This document shows, one piece after another, positions 34,319 to 45,848 of a stretch of DNA of 64,000 nucleotides. This DNA is from Timema cristinae (taxonomy: Eukaryota; Arthropoda; Insecta; Phasmatodea; Timematidae). A program made the translations under genes and the position numbers. The notes beneath the pieces were generated by a model. The model had not been told where the DNA came from. It saw only the letters and a list, made by a program, of their open reading frames with translations, and made no database searches. The stretch covers positions 23,633,769-23,697,768 of the forward strand of contig JBCFYV010000100.1 in NCBI GenBank assembly GCA_039000515.1, given 5' to 3'. Positions within the stretch are counted from its first letter, which is position 1, and each line of letters begins with the position of its first letter.

Positions 34319-34449
34319 AGAGGAATCTGGAGGACCACGAAGATATCCTCAGCGTTTATCGTGACATGGAAGTCTTCGGAAAACACACCGAGAAGCGTTT
34401 CATTTTCCGGAAAGACTTCCGAAAGTACGAGTTTTTCCACAATCCGCAG
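34319..34449 (+). CDS. Grb7/10/14-like adaptor, internal exon (end of RA domain / RA-PH linker)
   Basis: The acceptor TTGTTCCAG ends at 34318 and the donor CAG|GTATGC starts at 34450. The exon begins with the last two bases of a split codon (phase 1), then reads RNLEDHEDILSVYRDM, and later RFIFRKDFRKYEFFHNPQ, ending in phase 0. The LEDHE patch followed by FRK.(F/Y).KYEFF.NP is the signature of vertebrate Grb7, Grb10 and Grb14 just after the Ras-associating fold. RIAM/lamellipodin/MIG-10 proteins share LEDHE-like text but not the KYEFF.NP plus FFP..MV continuation found in the next exon. These cytosolic adaptors bind activated receptor tyrosine kinases through SH2 and BPS regions and Ras-type GTPases through RA. 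There are no stops or frame shifts. I did not find the preceding RA exons. Confidence 0.88.
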
Positions 34450-35719
34450 GTATGCAACTGTTATTTAATAGAAATTTATATCTTACAATATGTAATCGAG
34501 TTTTCATAGGATTAAAGTAGGAATTCCTATAAATTGTTACAAACTAGGCTAATTAGATTATATAGTTTTCGATACTTTTTTTTTAATATTAACTTTCTTT
34601 AAAAATATCAACGAACTACCTTAAATTGTTACAAAATCACGACAATAAGGAAAAAAAAAATTTTTTTGTTTGATACTTTGTAGATAATATTGTATAATAT
34701 TATATAGATCCTCGTCTTAAAAGGCATTCTTTAAAATAACATTGTTCTTATATTCTTACTTAAACAGCATACTGAATATAATCAATATTCTAATATTTCC
34801 TTACGAGTATTTATTTTATATATTATTGTGTATATTAACTTAAAAATAAATTTTTCTTGTGCAATGGTATTCACTGAGCCAGTGAAACTGGTGTTTATAG
34901 TTGAGTGTTTCCTCGCTAGGTCGTGCACGAAGGATAACATACCTGCACTCTATGAGCGATGAACTCTACTAATAGTAGTTGTATTCCTCGCCGATTCTGT
35001 TAATAAGTAAACTTTTCATTTGAAATGTCTACTTTATTTTAAAGCACGTTTATATATTTAAATATCAATAAATAATTAAACAACTTTGACATTATTAAAA
35101 ATTAATTAATGAACGTGACCACGCACAAGATTCACAATTGGTATGAGATAAAACTGGTTTTCCCTTATTATTGAATTAAGTTCACATTATTTTGATCATT
35201 CTTTTTTATTGTATTGTCCAGTTTAAATTTTATGTAAGCTATTGTTTTAGATATATTTGGAATTATTAAATGAGTTTCTACACAATTTTTCAAGAAAAAA
35301 TGTGTGAATCAGTTCTCAATGTAACTTTTTTGAAATAACAGTCATATAGATACAACAATCAAATTAGTGATGCAGAACTATTGTAAATAATTTTGGAACA
35401 TGAAATTAGCTCATTACAACACCCTTGCCTAATAAATTTTCAATAGCCATGCTCCAATTACTTTTATTAATTTTAACTCTCAACAGACTTTGGAAAATAA
35501 CAAGTAGATATTTGTGTGGCCTATAATAGGCCTTCTAATTTTAAGAAAATACGTATTCAAAGGAAAGAGGCAAAAGCTGATTTTTTTGGATTTGAAAAAA
35601 ATTAATTTCAAGATACCTTTTAAATGTTTTCACAAGTAAACATAACAGATTGTTGGTAGTACTGATTTATATTGTTGGAACAACCGATTTCATTGGATAG
35701 TTATAAAACTTTTTTTAAC

Positions 35720-35960
35720 CTTGCGTCTTACTATATGTTTAGGTTATACACATACATACTAATTATTCTAATGTGTTAGGGATGATAAAGGTTAAATTTA
35801 GAGGAAGTATACCACATTTGCATGCAGAGAGAGTGGAAACTCATTTTTTTAAACACCCTCAGAACACCTGACCTAGATTTGAACCTCTCTCTACCTATCG
35901 TTGGCAATCTATCTTATTGCGAGTGTGATGTCCAAGACCATTTGACCACCAAAGTGGGTA
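35720..35960 (-). mobile_element. SINE family B, full length, inside the intron
   Basis: Minus strand. The head GGTGGTCAAATGGTCTTGGA, the B-box region GAGAGGTTCAAATCTAGGTC, the body and a tail mutated to CCTAAACATATAGTAAGACGC are present. It lies antisense to the host gene. Confidence 0.8.
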
Positions 35961-36139
35961 TAAAGCTTAATTCTTCAAGGGAAAACATGATATTTATTTG
36001 ATAGATAAAGATTTCAATTGCTGACATAAAATCGTTTCTGATAAACCATTAGAGTTTTGAAACAACTGTCCCGGTAAGGTATTAAACACTTGAAATACCA
36101 CTGTTCTACCGGCAGAATATTATTAATAGGAGTATGAAC

Positions 36140-36205
36140 CTTCACAGCTCGGGCAGTTGAATAGTCTCCCAGCAAACCAATGGACCAGGGATTAAATCCT
36201 GGCCT
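36140..36205 (+). repeat. tRNA-like fragment
   Basis: GCTCGGGCAGTTGAATAGTC, then CCAGGGATTAAATCCTGGCC as a B-box-like stem. It is too degenerate to be a functional tRNA. Confidence 0.35.
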
Positions 36206-36427
36206 TTTTTATTTATTTATGTTTTCCAAATTTCTCACACTTCAAATAGTTTACCCTATTTATTGTTTGCTAAAAATATAATCTAAACTTTCCATTGAAT
36301 CAAATTAAAATATCTTAGAGGGAGGGGAGCCAGGTTTTAAGGGAATACAGTCATTAATTAAAAAAAAAAAAAAAAAACTATGATAAGAAAAAAAAGGAGC
36401 ACCCAATCAGGATTGTATCCTGCTCTA

Positions 36428-36452
<25 letters not shown>
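36428..36452. repeat. (TA)n microsatellite
   Basis: A perfect TA run about 150 bp before the next exon. Confidence 0.9.
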
Positions 36453-36459
<7 letters not shown>

Positions 36460-36599
36460 TTTTCTATGTTTAACATAATAAATAGATGATTGCCATTTAT
36501 ATAATTGTATTAGCTTGTAGAGAGGATAGGAAACCCACTGCATTTAATCGCAACCCTCTGTTTATGGCTTCACATGTGTTGTGGTCGGATGTGTTTCAG

Positions 36600-36689
36600 C
36601 AATTCTTTCCGCCGCATATGGTAGATCTTGACGGCTGTGAGGAACTCGCTGGTCAAGCCTCTGAATTGGGACGGACTGTAGCTCTCCAG
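36600..36689 (+). CDS. Grb7/10/14-like adaptor, next exon (RA-PH linker)
   Basis: The acceptor GTGTTTCAG ends at 36599 and the donor CAG|GTGAGT starts at 36690. The exon is exactly 30 codons, phase 0 on both sides: QFFPPHMVDLDGCEELAG, then QASELGRTVALQ. Joined after ...FFHNPQ it gives the NP.(x)FFP.HMV pattern that precedes the PH domain in Grb10 and Grb14, where FFPE.MV is usual. The next expected exon would open the PH domain (PEI.G.L ... KSWKK); I did not find it downstream, so the following intron is long or the exon is too short or diverged to see by eye. Confidence 0.87.
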
Positions 36690-37082
36690 GTGAGTAAATA
36701 CACTCACTCCTACAAGCCACAATACCATATACTGGAGACTCGTTTTTGGTCAAACATTATTTAATCACTATAATCATTAGCGTATTTATTAGAGTCAAAC
36801 TTATTTTAGTGGCATGTACTTTATTAGTGTGTCCAGAAATACTGGAAATATAAGCTACTCTATTTTTTATACTAGAAGTACTAGAATCTACTTGGATTTC
36901 AATTCTGATATTAGAAAAGTATTAAGCCTATTCCCACTAAAAGCGTGCATACCATGTCAAATCAACTATGTGATACAGTTGGCTAGAAATCATAAATTTA
37001 CACAATCACTATTGCACGTAAATAATCTCTGATTAAACATTAATGGAGATAAAGAGTTAATAGACGTTCCTAATACACAGTC
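36690..37082 (+). other. Start of the following intron
   Basis: It begins with a consensus donor, GTGAGTAAA. It probably extends beyond many of the elements listed below, and its far end is unknown. Confidence 0.6.
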
Positions 37083-37350
37083 CGACACCTTAGCTCAGTC
37101 TGTAGCGTATCATCCTACAGAGCTAAGGGTCCTGGGTTCGATTACTGGTATTGCTGAAAATTTATCATTGATGAAAATATGGATTTACCCTTTCATATTG
37201 ATAAATTGGTGGCCGAGGACTGGATGTTGTGCCTCTTTTAGTCTTAAGCTATATTAGAAGGCTTATGAAGCTACGACAAGCCTAGCAAGCCGGTAGTGAA
37301 AAATATATAACTTGAATTTGTGGCCTACAAACTGGAAACAGTAATGGATG
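37083..37350 (+). mobile_element. SINE family C, longest copy
   Basis: The tRNA-like head (CACCTTAGCTCAGTCTGTAG; B box CTGGGTTCGATTACTGG) is followed by ATCATTGATGAAAATATGGA. The 3' region has AGCAAGCCGGTAGTG and CTGGAAACAGTAATGGATG. The 3' region recurs at 38990-39125. Confidence 0.75.
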
Positions 37351-38989
37351 TAAAAAAAAAATAGTCAAGAAGTTCCTAATACTGAACATTGTTGAAATAT
37401 TTGTTGATATTTGGATAAAAACTGCAGGCCGTTTTTGGCCATTTTAGAATGGCTTGACGCTGAGAATTGTGCACAAATCATCACTCTGTCATAATAAAGA
37501 CATACTGTAGTTATTAACAAGAAACTATGTTGCTTTGTCCCCCATTGTCAACGTGGAAAAGGTTGAGTAATCATTTAAATACGAATGAACACACATTTCT
37601 GGCATTTTGTAGGTTTTTTTTTTTTTACCCTTTTACTCCCACACCTCGCACGCACATATAAACGAGCTGAGAGTTTAGTTGGGCCTGCTATGTTGAACGC
37701 TCTTAAGTAAAACGTTAGCTATGGCAGTTTGTGTCAATTTATCCTCATGCTGCAGGGTGAAAAGGAGAGTTGCGACCTCTTGCCTCACTGAGCTGTAATA
37801 TTTTCAAGTTAATATGAGGTGCTCTTCCAGATCTTTTTAAAACTATTTATTGTTGACTTACACTTAAAAAGAGTTTTGTTAATCATCTGGTAGTCCTCTG
37901 CGCTATTTGCATAGTTAGTTGGTACCTGCTTGTACTTCCCCAAAGGTGCTGTATGGTCACAGCAAAAAAAAAAAAAAAAAAACTACAGTCCTCTAATGGT
38001 GTGCCGCAAGATTATCAATTATACATTATTGTTGTAAAAAATAAATAAATGGAGTTTCATTCATTATTAATTTTTTTTAAAGAGAGAAAAATGTTTGAAA
38101 GCTTTGATATATTTATTTTACAGAGCATTTAATGGCTTACATCAAACATTTGAGTAATGAATGAGAATCTTGTCGTGGTCTTATAGAGGACACTAACATA
38201 CGCACATTTTCTGTTCAACTGAAAGAAGTAGGCCTAAAATAGTTTCATGCTTATGCACCTTGAGTTTGTCACAAGGACGCACAACAAATGATAGTGTGTT
38301 GTGAAAATATAAGGTTGAGAGCTAGTGAACTAAATGAGATTAATACTGTTATTACTACCAAGCGTATATCGTTCATTCTCATACTGGATATATTATAATT
38401 TCTTTCAAAACTCATCCAGTAAATCCCTTGTTTATGCATGGATAAATCTGACTCTCCATTTTTGGCAACTTAATTACTAGCTTAGCACTCAAAATATTAT
38501 ATTTCAGTGAACATTAATATTAGTTCAAGATTCTTATTACATCATAAATTTAAATAGGCCTAACAATTTTTAAATAATTTGTTAAGAATTTGAAAAAAAA
38601 TTATAGTGAGTCCTCTTTACAATCTAGTGTTTATTCATCCCGTGTTAAATAATCAGCACTGGTTTAAGTAAACATTGACTCCACAAAATATTTTCTTTCT
38701 TCATTTATTAATTACATAAACATGTTTAAACAATATTATATATTCTGATCTTGTGCTAAACGTCCTAATGTGTGTGGCACAGTCACATGATTGGTGATTT
38801 TTGAGACATAAACTGCTTCTTCTCAAGTTTGTTTTAAGGTTACAGAAAACTAAAAAAACATATCCACTTTTCAGAATAAACTTGGTGCTTGTGATGATAA
38901 ATAAAGCAAAGTCAATTTATTTAATAAATGCATACAATGTGCGATTGAACTAACTGAAATATTGCAAGTGAGTAAACTATCTTATTATA
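37351..38989. other. Non-coding, nothing recognised
   Basis: It has T- and A-homopolymers (37615-37626 and 37964-37981) and no recognised exon. Confidence 0.4.
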
Positions 38990-39125
38990 ACAGAGCTAAA
39001 AGGGATTTATAAGCTTCACATGTAGCTACGTGAGGCCTGGCAAGCCGGTAGTGGAAAATATGTGTCTTGAATAAAACAAAAACTGACCCAGGCCATAGGC
39101 TGGAAACAGTAATGTATGAAAGATT
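38990..39125 (+). mobile_element. SINE family C, 3' part
   Basis: GATTTATAAGCTTCACATGT, GGCAAGCCGGTAGTGGAAAAT, GGCTGGAAACAGTAATGTATG. Confidence 0.6.
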
Positions 39126-39194
39126 CACATGTGCATATTCATTGTGAACAGGTTCATTTCCCCCACAAATTTTTGAATAAAAAAACCCACCTGA

Positions 39195-39970
39195 TTCACT
39201 AGCTTAGTCATCATCATCCTGTCCCAACTCCAGTTTCCTGGGTGTGCTCACTGAGCGCTTTCTATCTCATCCTGTCTTTTTAGAGTTCACTCTTATGAAT
39301 AGTATTCAATTTTGTCCTCTTTCATTTGTCTCTTTCTTCACTTGCTCTATCCAGCACATTCTTGGTCTCGTCCCAGTTACTTCCATTTCAGAGTATTCTC
39401 TTGCTTTCCTTTTATTCATTTGTCATAGATGCCCATACCACTTTAGTTGGGCTGTACTTATGGTTTCTAGCACATTCCTATCTGCTCCGACGTCCTCATC
39501 CTGTCTCTCTTAGTTCTTCTTAACATTGATTTTATGACCTTCATTTTGGAGGCCTGTAATAATTTTTCTTGTCTTTGTTGGTGACGGTACAGGCCTCTAG
39601 GGCTTACGTCAAAATAGGAATGTAATGCCTTGAAGTGTGTCAATTTAGCCTTATATGGTACTTTACCATCCCACAGCAAGTTCTTCACTTGCTTATACAA
39701 CTGTGCTGACTAATGGGTTTGATTTGTCACTTCATTTTCACTTGAGCTATTTGTTGTGGTTATGCTGTCAAAGTACTGCTATACATTTGTTAGAGCTTTA
39801 TCATTCATAGTTATCTTTGATTTTCTTCCTTTTTTATTCACATTTAGTTCTTTTGTTTTGCTCTGATTTTTTAAGGGCACTAGTTACCTTGTTGGACACC
39901 ACGTCTAGTTTCAAACCACTCGCTGTTTCCATTTTCAATCTGCACAAGAACTCTTGCACTTTATGTACGG
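39195..39970 (-). pseudogene. LINE reverse-transcriptase remnant (C-terminal half)
   Basis: On the minus strand near 39885-39960, the reading SEWFETRRGVQQG is the conserved RT segment usually seen as '.EWF....GVRQG'. Further along (39700 down to 39467) an open stretch reads KVPYKAKLTHFKALHSYFDV and KMKVIKSMLRRTKRDR, matching the thumb and C-terminal region of RTE/Jockey-like non-LTR elements. Stops and gaps occur throughout. The end nearest 39200 has TCATCATCATCC, a (GAT)n-type tail on the minus strand, as in the fragment at 2885-3300. It is antisense to the Grb-like gene and is dead. Confidence 0.75.
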
Positions 39971-42563
39971 CATTCTGATTTTTTGGTTTGATTCCTGTGT
40001 CCAGGTGTTATTTTTCAATTGAATGAAAATGATATTTAGATGTGATTATACAACCATACTTGTATAGTTAGAAGGGCAACAAAATCATAAGCTACAAAAA
40101 ATTACAAATTTGCGTTGTTAGTTTACTAAAAGAGTTATTTTTGTTATTTATGATATAATAGACATGACAAACAAAATATCATTAATCAGTGGTACGAAGC
40201 CTTATACTATTTTTTAACTCAATTTTTAAAAAAATCACTTTTGCCAAAATTGTACATTTTTAAAGATTTGAAGTTGAATTTGAGATTAGAAAAAAAAAAT
40301 TAAAAACCGGATTTGAGAAATATAAGATTTATTAATACCTTTCTAATAAAAGGTAAAACTTTAATCATATTTTTAAAGATAAAAATGAAATTAAATTAAC
40401 ATATGTAAATATGTCTCAGTTTGTTTTTTCAGAGAATATGTAAATGTATGTGTGGGCCACAAGGGAAATTTAATCAGTCAAGCTCACTTTATTTACACAC
40501 ATAGAAGATAATACATTTGAGTGAGACTAGAACACATCGAGCTAGAGTCTGTTCATGATAGGTTTACCTGGATGACAGTTTAGAAATCATGTTTAGGTTT
40601 TGGGTTGCCAACACTTGTAAAATATCACTGTTTTGTTATAAACAAAGTTTTGTAATTACATGTTATATTGTTATATTATACATTAAAAATAACATAAACT
40701 TAAGCTTTCTCACACTATTTCATTACTTTAATAATTTCTTTTTACCTAATCCAAAATATTATTTTAAACATGTTTAAAAGTACTTATTCTCTGTTTTGTT
40801 ATATCTGATGTGTAATATAGTTAATAAAGGCATTATATTTATTTGAAAAAGAGAAAATACTTATCATTGTTTATATAAAATAAATTATTTTATGATTATT
40901 TGATCATATTTTAAAATATTTAACTGAATCAAATATGTTTATCCATCTCATGGGCGCATCATTATAAATAACTTGTTTCTGTCATGTTCAATCACATGGT
41001 TTGAATTTGTTGGTTGCCATTTTGAAGCTATATTCTTTAGACCTTTAGTGAAAGTGCTGTGAATAGTAATTTTTTTAAGCAGAATAAAACTATAAACAAG
41101 CTTTGTGCCCGACCTCAAATAAATATAAATAATATTGGCTTAAATTACTGTGGTAACTATTACATTATCATATGTTTTCACTACAGTTATCCAAAGTGAC
41201 AGATGTCAACTGTTCACAAATTAGGGACTATTCCTAATAACATTTTTAGCTGTCATCCAAGTAAACCAAGTTTATGTATGTACTATGCATTGAAATGTAG
41301 TCTTAGGGATATGCAATGGTTCACTGCTTATAAGTGCACACCCAGAAATTTATGTGTGTGACTACAAAATCTTATGTTGAGGTCCCCTAAAAAGAGATGG
41401 CAAGATTTATTTAATTAAATCCCTTTTGAAGCAATTTAAGTTTGTTTAAAACTTAATTTTATTTGTAGGTCCTGTGCTGTAAATTTTATAAGACCCTTCT
41501 ATAAGATTCTATACTAGGGATTGAGAAGGAATAAAAAAATACATTATTAATAAGTAGGCCTAGGTTTTATCCCTTAGAGAGTTGTTTATAAACTTACAAT
41601 AGTATATAAACCTTTGGTATTTAGTTTTAATATCTGTCCAATAGAAGGTTTGGGAAGACTTAATCTCATAGTCGACTCTGATCCTACACCCCTGATTCAA
41701 GTAAAACAGTTTATTTTAATACATAAAATTATTTCCATTTTCAATATAAAGTGTTGCCGATTCTGGTAGTATTTAATTGTTTGAACTCTTACACAAATAT
41801 AAGACTTATGTAGTTTTATTTTAAATATATTTAATCATAAAGGTGAGTTTGGTATTCACTTTTGAGTAAGATATGCTTAGGAAAAAATATAAGGAAAATA
41901 CCCCCTTTGAAAGAAAAAAATATTTGTAAAGACATTGCTTGGTCAAAAATGTATTTATTATTACTAAAATAGTTTTATTATAGACGGCAATACTTAAAAA
42001 CTCAAACTTCATTAATAAAATAAGCAATGGTAACTTTATCTTCAAATGGGCTGTATAATTTTTCTCAATCCTTTTCATATCACTCACACAATTGCTGCAA
42101 TATATGTATTACCTTTAGGTACAGGTGGATAGTGCTTTTGTAAAATAAAAATACTTTGGCTTCAACCCAGTTATGTTCTTACTGTGTGAAAAGCATGTTG
42201 GAGATGTTTTTTTTTAAAGGTTTTCCAGTCTGTTTTGTTTTTCTTAAATTAATTAATTTGAAAAGATTTAACTAAAAGTGCAATTGATAGAAGCTTCATA
42301 ATTTGTAGTCTTAAAGATTTTTAAAAAATCAGTTATACCCTAGCTTGATCACAGTTTAATATTATGCAAAAAATAAAAAAAATGTTTCACCTTTGTAGGC
42401 TTGTTGTATTCTTTTAATTAATTGGTTTTTCATTTCATGGAGGAAATTTTTTCAACTGAAAAAAATGAATGGGCACTTAAAATGATAATATCTTTAATTA
42501 ATTCCTTTCCCATTATTAGACACAAATAACTAACCAAATGACACCATAACTAGTTTATTGGAA
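39971..42563. other. Non-coding, very AT-rich
   Basis: Open frames here are low-complexity; no exon or repeat family was recognised. Confidence 0.4.
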
Positions 42564-42650
42564 CAGTGGAATCCGGTTAATTGGGACACATCTGGATTAG
42601 ATCACTCTGGTCCAATTAAGGGAAATTTTAACTAATGAGCTGAAAAACAC
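42564..42650 (+). mobile_element. Possible pogo/Tigger-type terminus
   Basis: CAGTGGAATCCGGTTAATTG, then GGACACATCTGG, resembles the CAGT...(C)GGTTAATC.GGACA ends of pogo-type elements. No partner end was found. Confidence 0.35.
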
Positions 42651-42664
42651 ATGTTAACATAGTA

Positions 42665-42825
42665 TTATTATTATTATTTTATTATTATTATTATTATTAG
42701 CACCGTGTCTTACTACCCGTTCGGGTTATACGCACTTACGCTAATGTGTAATGGTAGGGTGATTGTGAGATGAAATGAAGGACCTACAGTTTAACGTGGA
42801 ATCCGAACCACGGTGGCGGCCTGGC
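42665..42825 (-). mobile_element. SINE family A, 5'-truncated, with perfect target duplication
   Basis: Direct repeats GTTAACATAGTA (42653-42664 and 42826-42837) flank it. The (ATT)n tail is at the left. Minus-strand family A sequence runs from CGTGGTTCGGATTCCACG to ACCCGAACGGGTAGTAAGAC. Truncation after the mid block shows incomplete reverse transcription. Confidence 0.92.
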
Positions 42826-43025
42826 GTTAACATAGTAACATTTAAAGAAAGCTCAATGTATTTAATTTATAATGCTACAAATATTAATTTAAAAATAACT
42901 AATGATAAAGTCATATATAATGTACATTATATAAAATGAGGATATAGCCTAGTCAAAATAATGACTGTTTCAAGTAAAGGCTATACATTAATAAGGTTTC
43001 TTGTTCTAAAAAAAAATGCCCGGAC

Positions 43026-43108
43026 ATGGGACCAGTTTCATAGTCTGACTTAGTACACCTCAAGTGGTAGGATGACACCTACCTTGACCAGATTGAAACG
43101 GGCCAGTT
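43026..43108. repeat. Short imperfect hairpin
   Basis: GGACCAGTTTCATAGTCTG at the left and CAGATTGAAACGGGCC at the right are inverted partners around CACCTCAAGTGGTAGGATGA. This may be a very small MITE. Confidence 0.4.
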
Positions 43109-43484
43109 TCTAACGTGTGTACCATCATCTACACACAGCTTGCTGTTCAGTCACAACCTTCACTGCCCCAACTAAGGGCTTTACTACCACTGGCAACTCT
43201 CAAGCTTTGCATGGATACACGACTTCAGCTTTATTATGGTAGTGTATGCCAAGCAGCCTTGTTGTATTGGCACAAGACTAATCCTATACTCTGTGAATCA
43301 ACTGTTTGTACAGGTTTGATCATTTCGTTGGTTGGTCATTGTTGAAGTATCAGAGTAGTAAGGGTTAGGATGTGTTGATTATCTTACAAAAAAGAGCAAT
43401 ACATTCTTCAGTAGAGTTATCTTCGATTACATTTCTGCTCTGATATCCGTCAATTACGTCTGTGGTTGGTCCATTCATTTTGAA

Positions 43485-44460
43485 AAATTCCCGTTTTTAT
43501 GATTGCAATTGTTTGTTCTTCATTTGTCCAGGATTGTTTTGCAAAAAATTTTGTCTTTCGTTTTGATAAACCCACAAGTGGAATGTTAATATTGGGGGGG
43601 GGGGGGGGGGCATTCCATTATTGCCCCCCCCCCCCCTTCCCAAATTTTGGAAAATTGACATTTTTATGGTTGTGATAATTTGTTCTGGATTGTTCCGCAA
43701 AATGTTTCATTTGTTCCACCTTTGTTCTTGCATAAATGAGATGTGAACTTATGATTACATGGAGGGGGGGAAGGGGACAACTTCACGGTAGCCCTCCTGC
43801 TTTGGAAAATTGACTTTTTATGGTTGCGATAGTTTGTTCCTAGTTCCGGATTTTTCTGCAAAAATTTGCTTGTTCCACCTTTGTTCTTGCACAAATGAGA
43901 CGTGAACTTGTGACACTTTGTTCACGCGTGAAGGGCTAACTTAATGGTAACCCCCCACATTTAAATATTCATGTTTTTATGATCAGAATAGTTTGTTCTT
44001 TGTTTGTTCCAGATTGTTCCTCAAAAATCTTTGTTTGATTTTTATAACCCCACAAATAGTATGTTTACATGGAAGGATGGCAACTTCACGATAGCCCCGC
44101 CCTCCCTTCCGCTCCCCCTAGGTTGGAAAATTGAAATTGTTATGGTTGCAATCGTTCATTTGTTCAGGGTTGCCCTGCAAAAAGTTTCGTTTGTTGCATA
44201 TTTATTCTTACATAAATGGGAACAGAATTTGACACTTTGTTTACTCGTGAGGGGCCAACTTCATGGAAACCCCTCCCCCCCCCCCCTACTTTTAAAAATA
44301 CAGGTTTTTTTGATTGAATTCGTTTGTTCCCTGCTTGTTCCGAATTGTTACACAAAAATGTTTGTTTGTTCTGTTTTGAAAAGTCCACAAATAGTATGTT
44401 TACATTGGGGGGAAGGGGCCAACTTTATGGTAGCCCATTCTGGTTTGAATAATATCCAGG
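43485..44460. repeat. Tandem array, about 160 bp unit, about 6 copies
   Basis: Each unit opens with TTTTTATGGTTGCAAT-like text, followed by GTTTGTTC...AGGATTGTTC.GCAAAAA, GTTTGTTCCAC, CACAAATG and a GGGG(A)AGGG..CAACTTCA.GGTAGCCC block. Unit starts are near 43493, 43661, 43814, 43972, 44138 and 44304. A 160-codon + frame (44004-44486) and minus frames here are by-products of the array. Confidence 0.85.
43594..43636. repeat. G17 run facing a C13 run (potential stem)
   Basis: Seventeen G, then 13 mixed bases, then 13 C. It is a self-complementary homopolymer hairpin inside one unit of the array. The lengths may be affected by sequencing error. Confidence 0.8.
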
Positions 44461-45469
44461 CACTTATGTTAAATGAGTGTTTTTAATTGATATTGATATT
44501 TTACAATGCATAGATACTTAAACCTATTCTTTTTAATCAAACAGTTGTAGTAATGAGAAAATAATTTTGAAAATTAACTATGTATCCTATTTGTTTGTCA
44601 TGTTTATAAAATCCACATAACTGATGATACACTGAAATTAAACTGGGTAAAGTTGCTTTGGGATGGGATTTTTTTTTTTTTTTTCTAAATTAAATTTTTG
44701 CAAATCAACATTATATTTACCAGAACGCAAGAGTTTGGCTGTTAAAATACTTTATTGCATAGCTATTTTTAGTTCTCATTGGTAAAGTACGTGTTTGATT
44801 TAGTCCTGTGCATTTATTTTGATTTTTTGTTTAAATTCTTAGTTTGGTTTTTATAGCACATTGGTAGTAATTTTTTAGAATTTCAGCCTATTTTATAGGT
44901 TTTTTAATCACTTTTTTGGAAATTTATTCTGTGTCCTATTAGTAAACTTTGATTGATTTAAAAAAATAATTTTTACTGTCAAGGAGTTTCTTAGTCTTCT
45001 TCGTAAGTGTCAGAGTTGGAATAATTGATTGACATTTACTTCCATTAATGTCTCTTTGCGGTCAAAAGTACTATTTACTACAACATAACAGTAATAGTAG
45101 CAAACATAAGGAGGGTGCGATGTCAATACTTTAGGATAACCTAGTTATGAGCTCTCTTGAGGGGGTGGGGGAAGAGGGAGGTGAGATCTCGGGGTATCTT
45201 TCGGTAATTTCACAACAGCCCAATTAGACGAAACCAATATTTTGGAGCTTATGAGGAAGCGAGGCCTATAAAAATATTTTTCTTTACTATGAGTCTTATG
45301 GCATGCAATAAGTTGTAGACCAAGGTCTACCTAGTTTTTGTATTTCTGACTTGCTTCGCCTTTTTATTACTTTTTTGTGCATGGTGAGTGAATCAGACAA
45401 TATTTATCATACTTTGATACAGAGGGTGGGACATTCTTTACTTGTTCCATCACAACTGGAAGGACTCAT
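44461..45469. other. Non-coding, nothing recognised
   Basis: T-rich; no repeat family or exon was recognised. Confidence 0.4.
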
Positions 45470-45545
45470 ATTATGAGTCGTTAACTGTCCTGTTGATGGC
45501 GCCGATGTAGCGCTGAAACATGTTGAGCACCTTGGCTGGAATGTA
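45470..45545 (+). other. Possible hammerhead-like / Penelope-type motif
   Basis: TTGATGGCGCCGATGTAGCGCTGAAACATG, split here as TTGATGGCGCC and GATGTAGCGCTGAAACATG, has a GCGC/GCGC stem followed by GAAAC, as in hammerhead-like motifs of Penelope-type elements. The canonical CUGANGA core is imperfect and no RT or GIY-YIG text is nearby, so the call is weak. Confidence 0.3.
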
Positions 45546-45848
45546 CCAGCATTTAAGGAACAAGGAATTAAAGAACAGATAAGAATATAATTCCATTTAT
45601 TTCTAATTTATAAACTTCTGTTATTATAACCTATATCTAATCTGTTTTCTTGCCTTTACTTCACACTTGACTTAAACTTATAAGTTTATATTATATTATT
45701 TTAATGTGTTATATATATGTGTGAATTATATTAATTTAATGTGTTCTTAACGCTTTCATGTTATGATATGATGGAAATATAGTGAAGTTCCCTAATTTTC
45801 AACCCATTCTAATTTCTACTCAATCCAGGGTTTTTATATCTTTTATAC

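Larger units (their letters stand above)
34450..36599 (+). other. Intron of the Grb-like gene (2150 bp)
   Basis: It starts GTATGC and ends TGTGTTTCAG. The exons on each side join in phase 0. The intron contains one SINE B copy, a tRNA-like fragment, a (TA)n run and otherwise AT-rich DNA. Confidence 0.85.

Noticed and set aside
39244..39523. 89-codon + strand open frame
   Set aside because: It is the antisense shadow of a LINE remnant on the minus strand.
41821..42087. 88-codon minus-strand open frame
   Set aside because: AT-driven low-complexity text with no domain; expected by chance in such DNA.
44004..44486. 160-codon + strand open frame
   Set aside because: It crosses several units of the 160 bp tandem array, including G and C homopolymers, and shows no domain.
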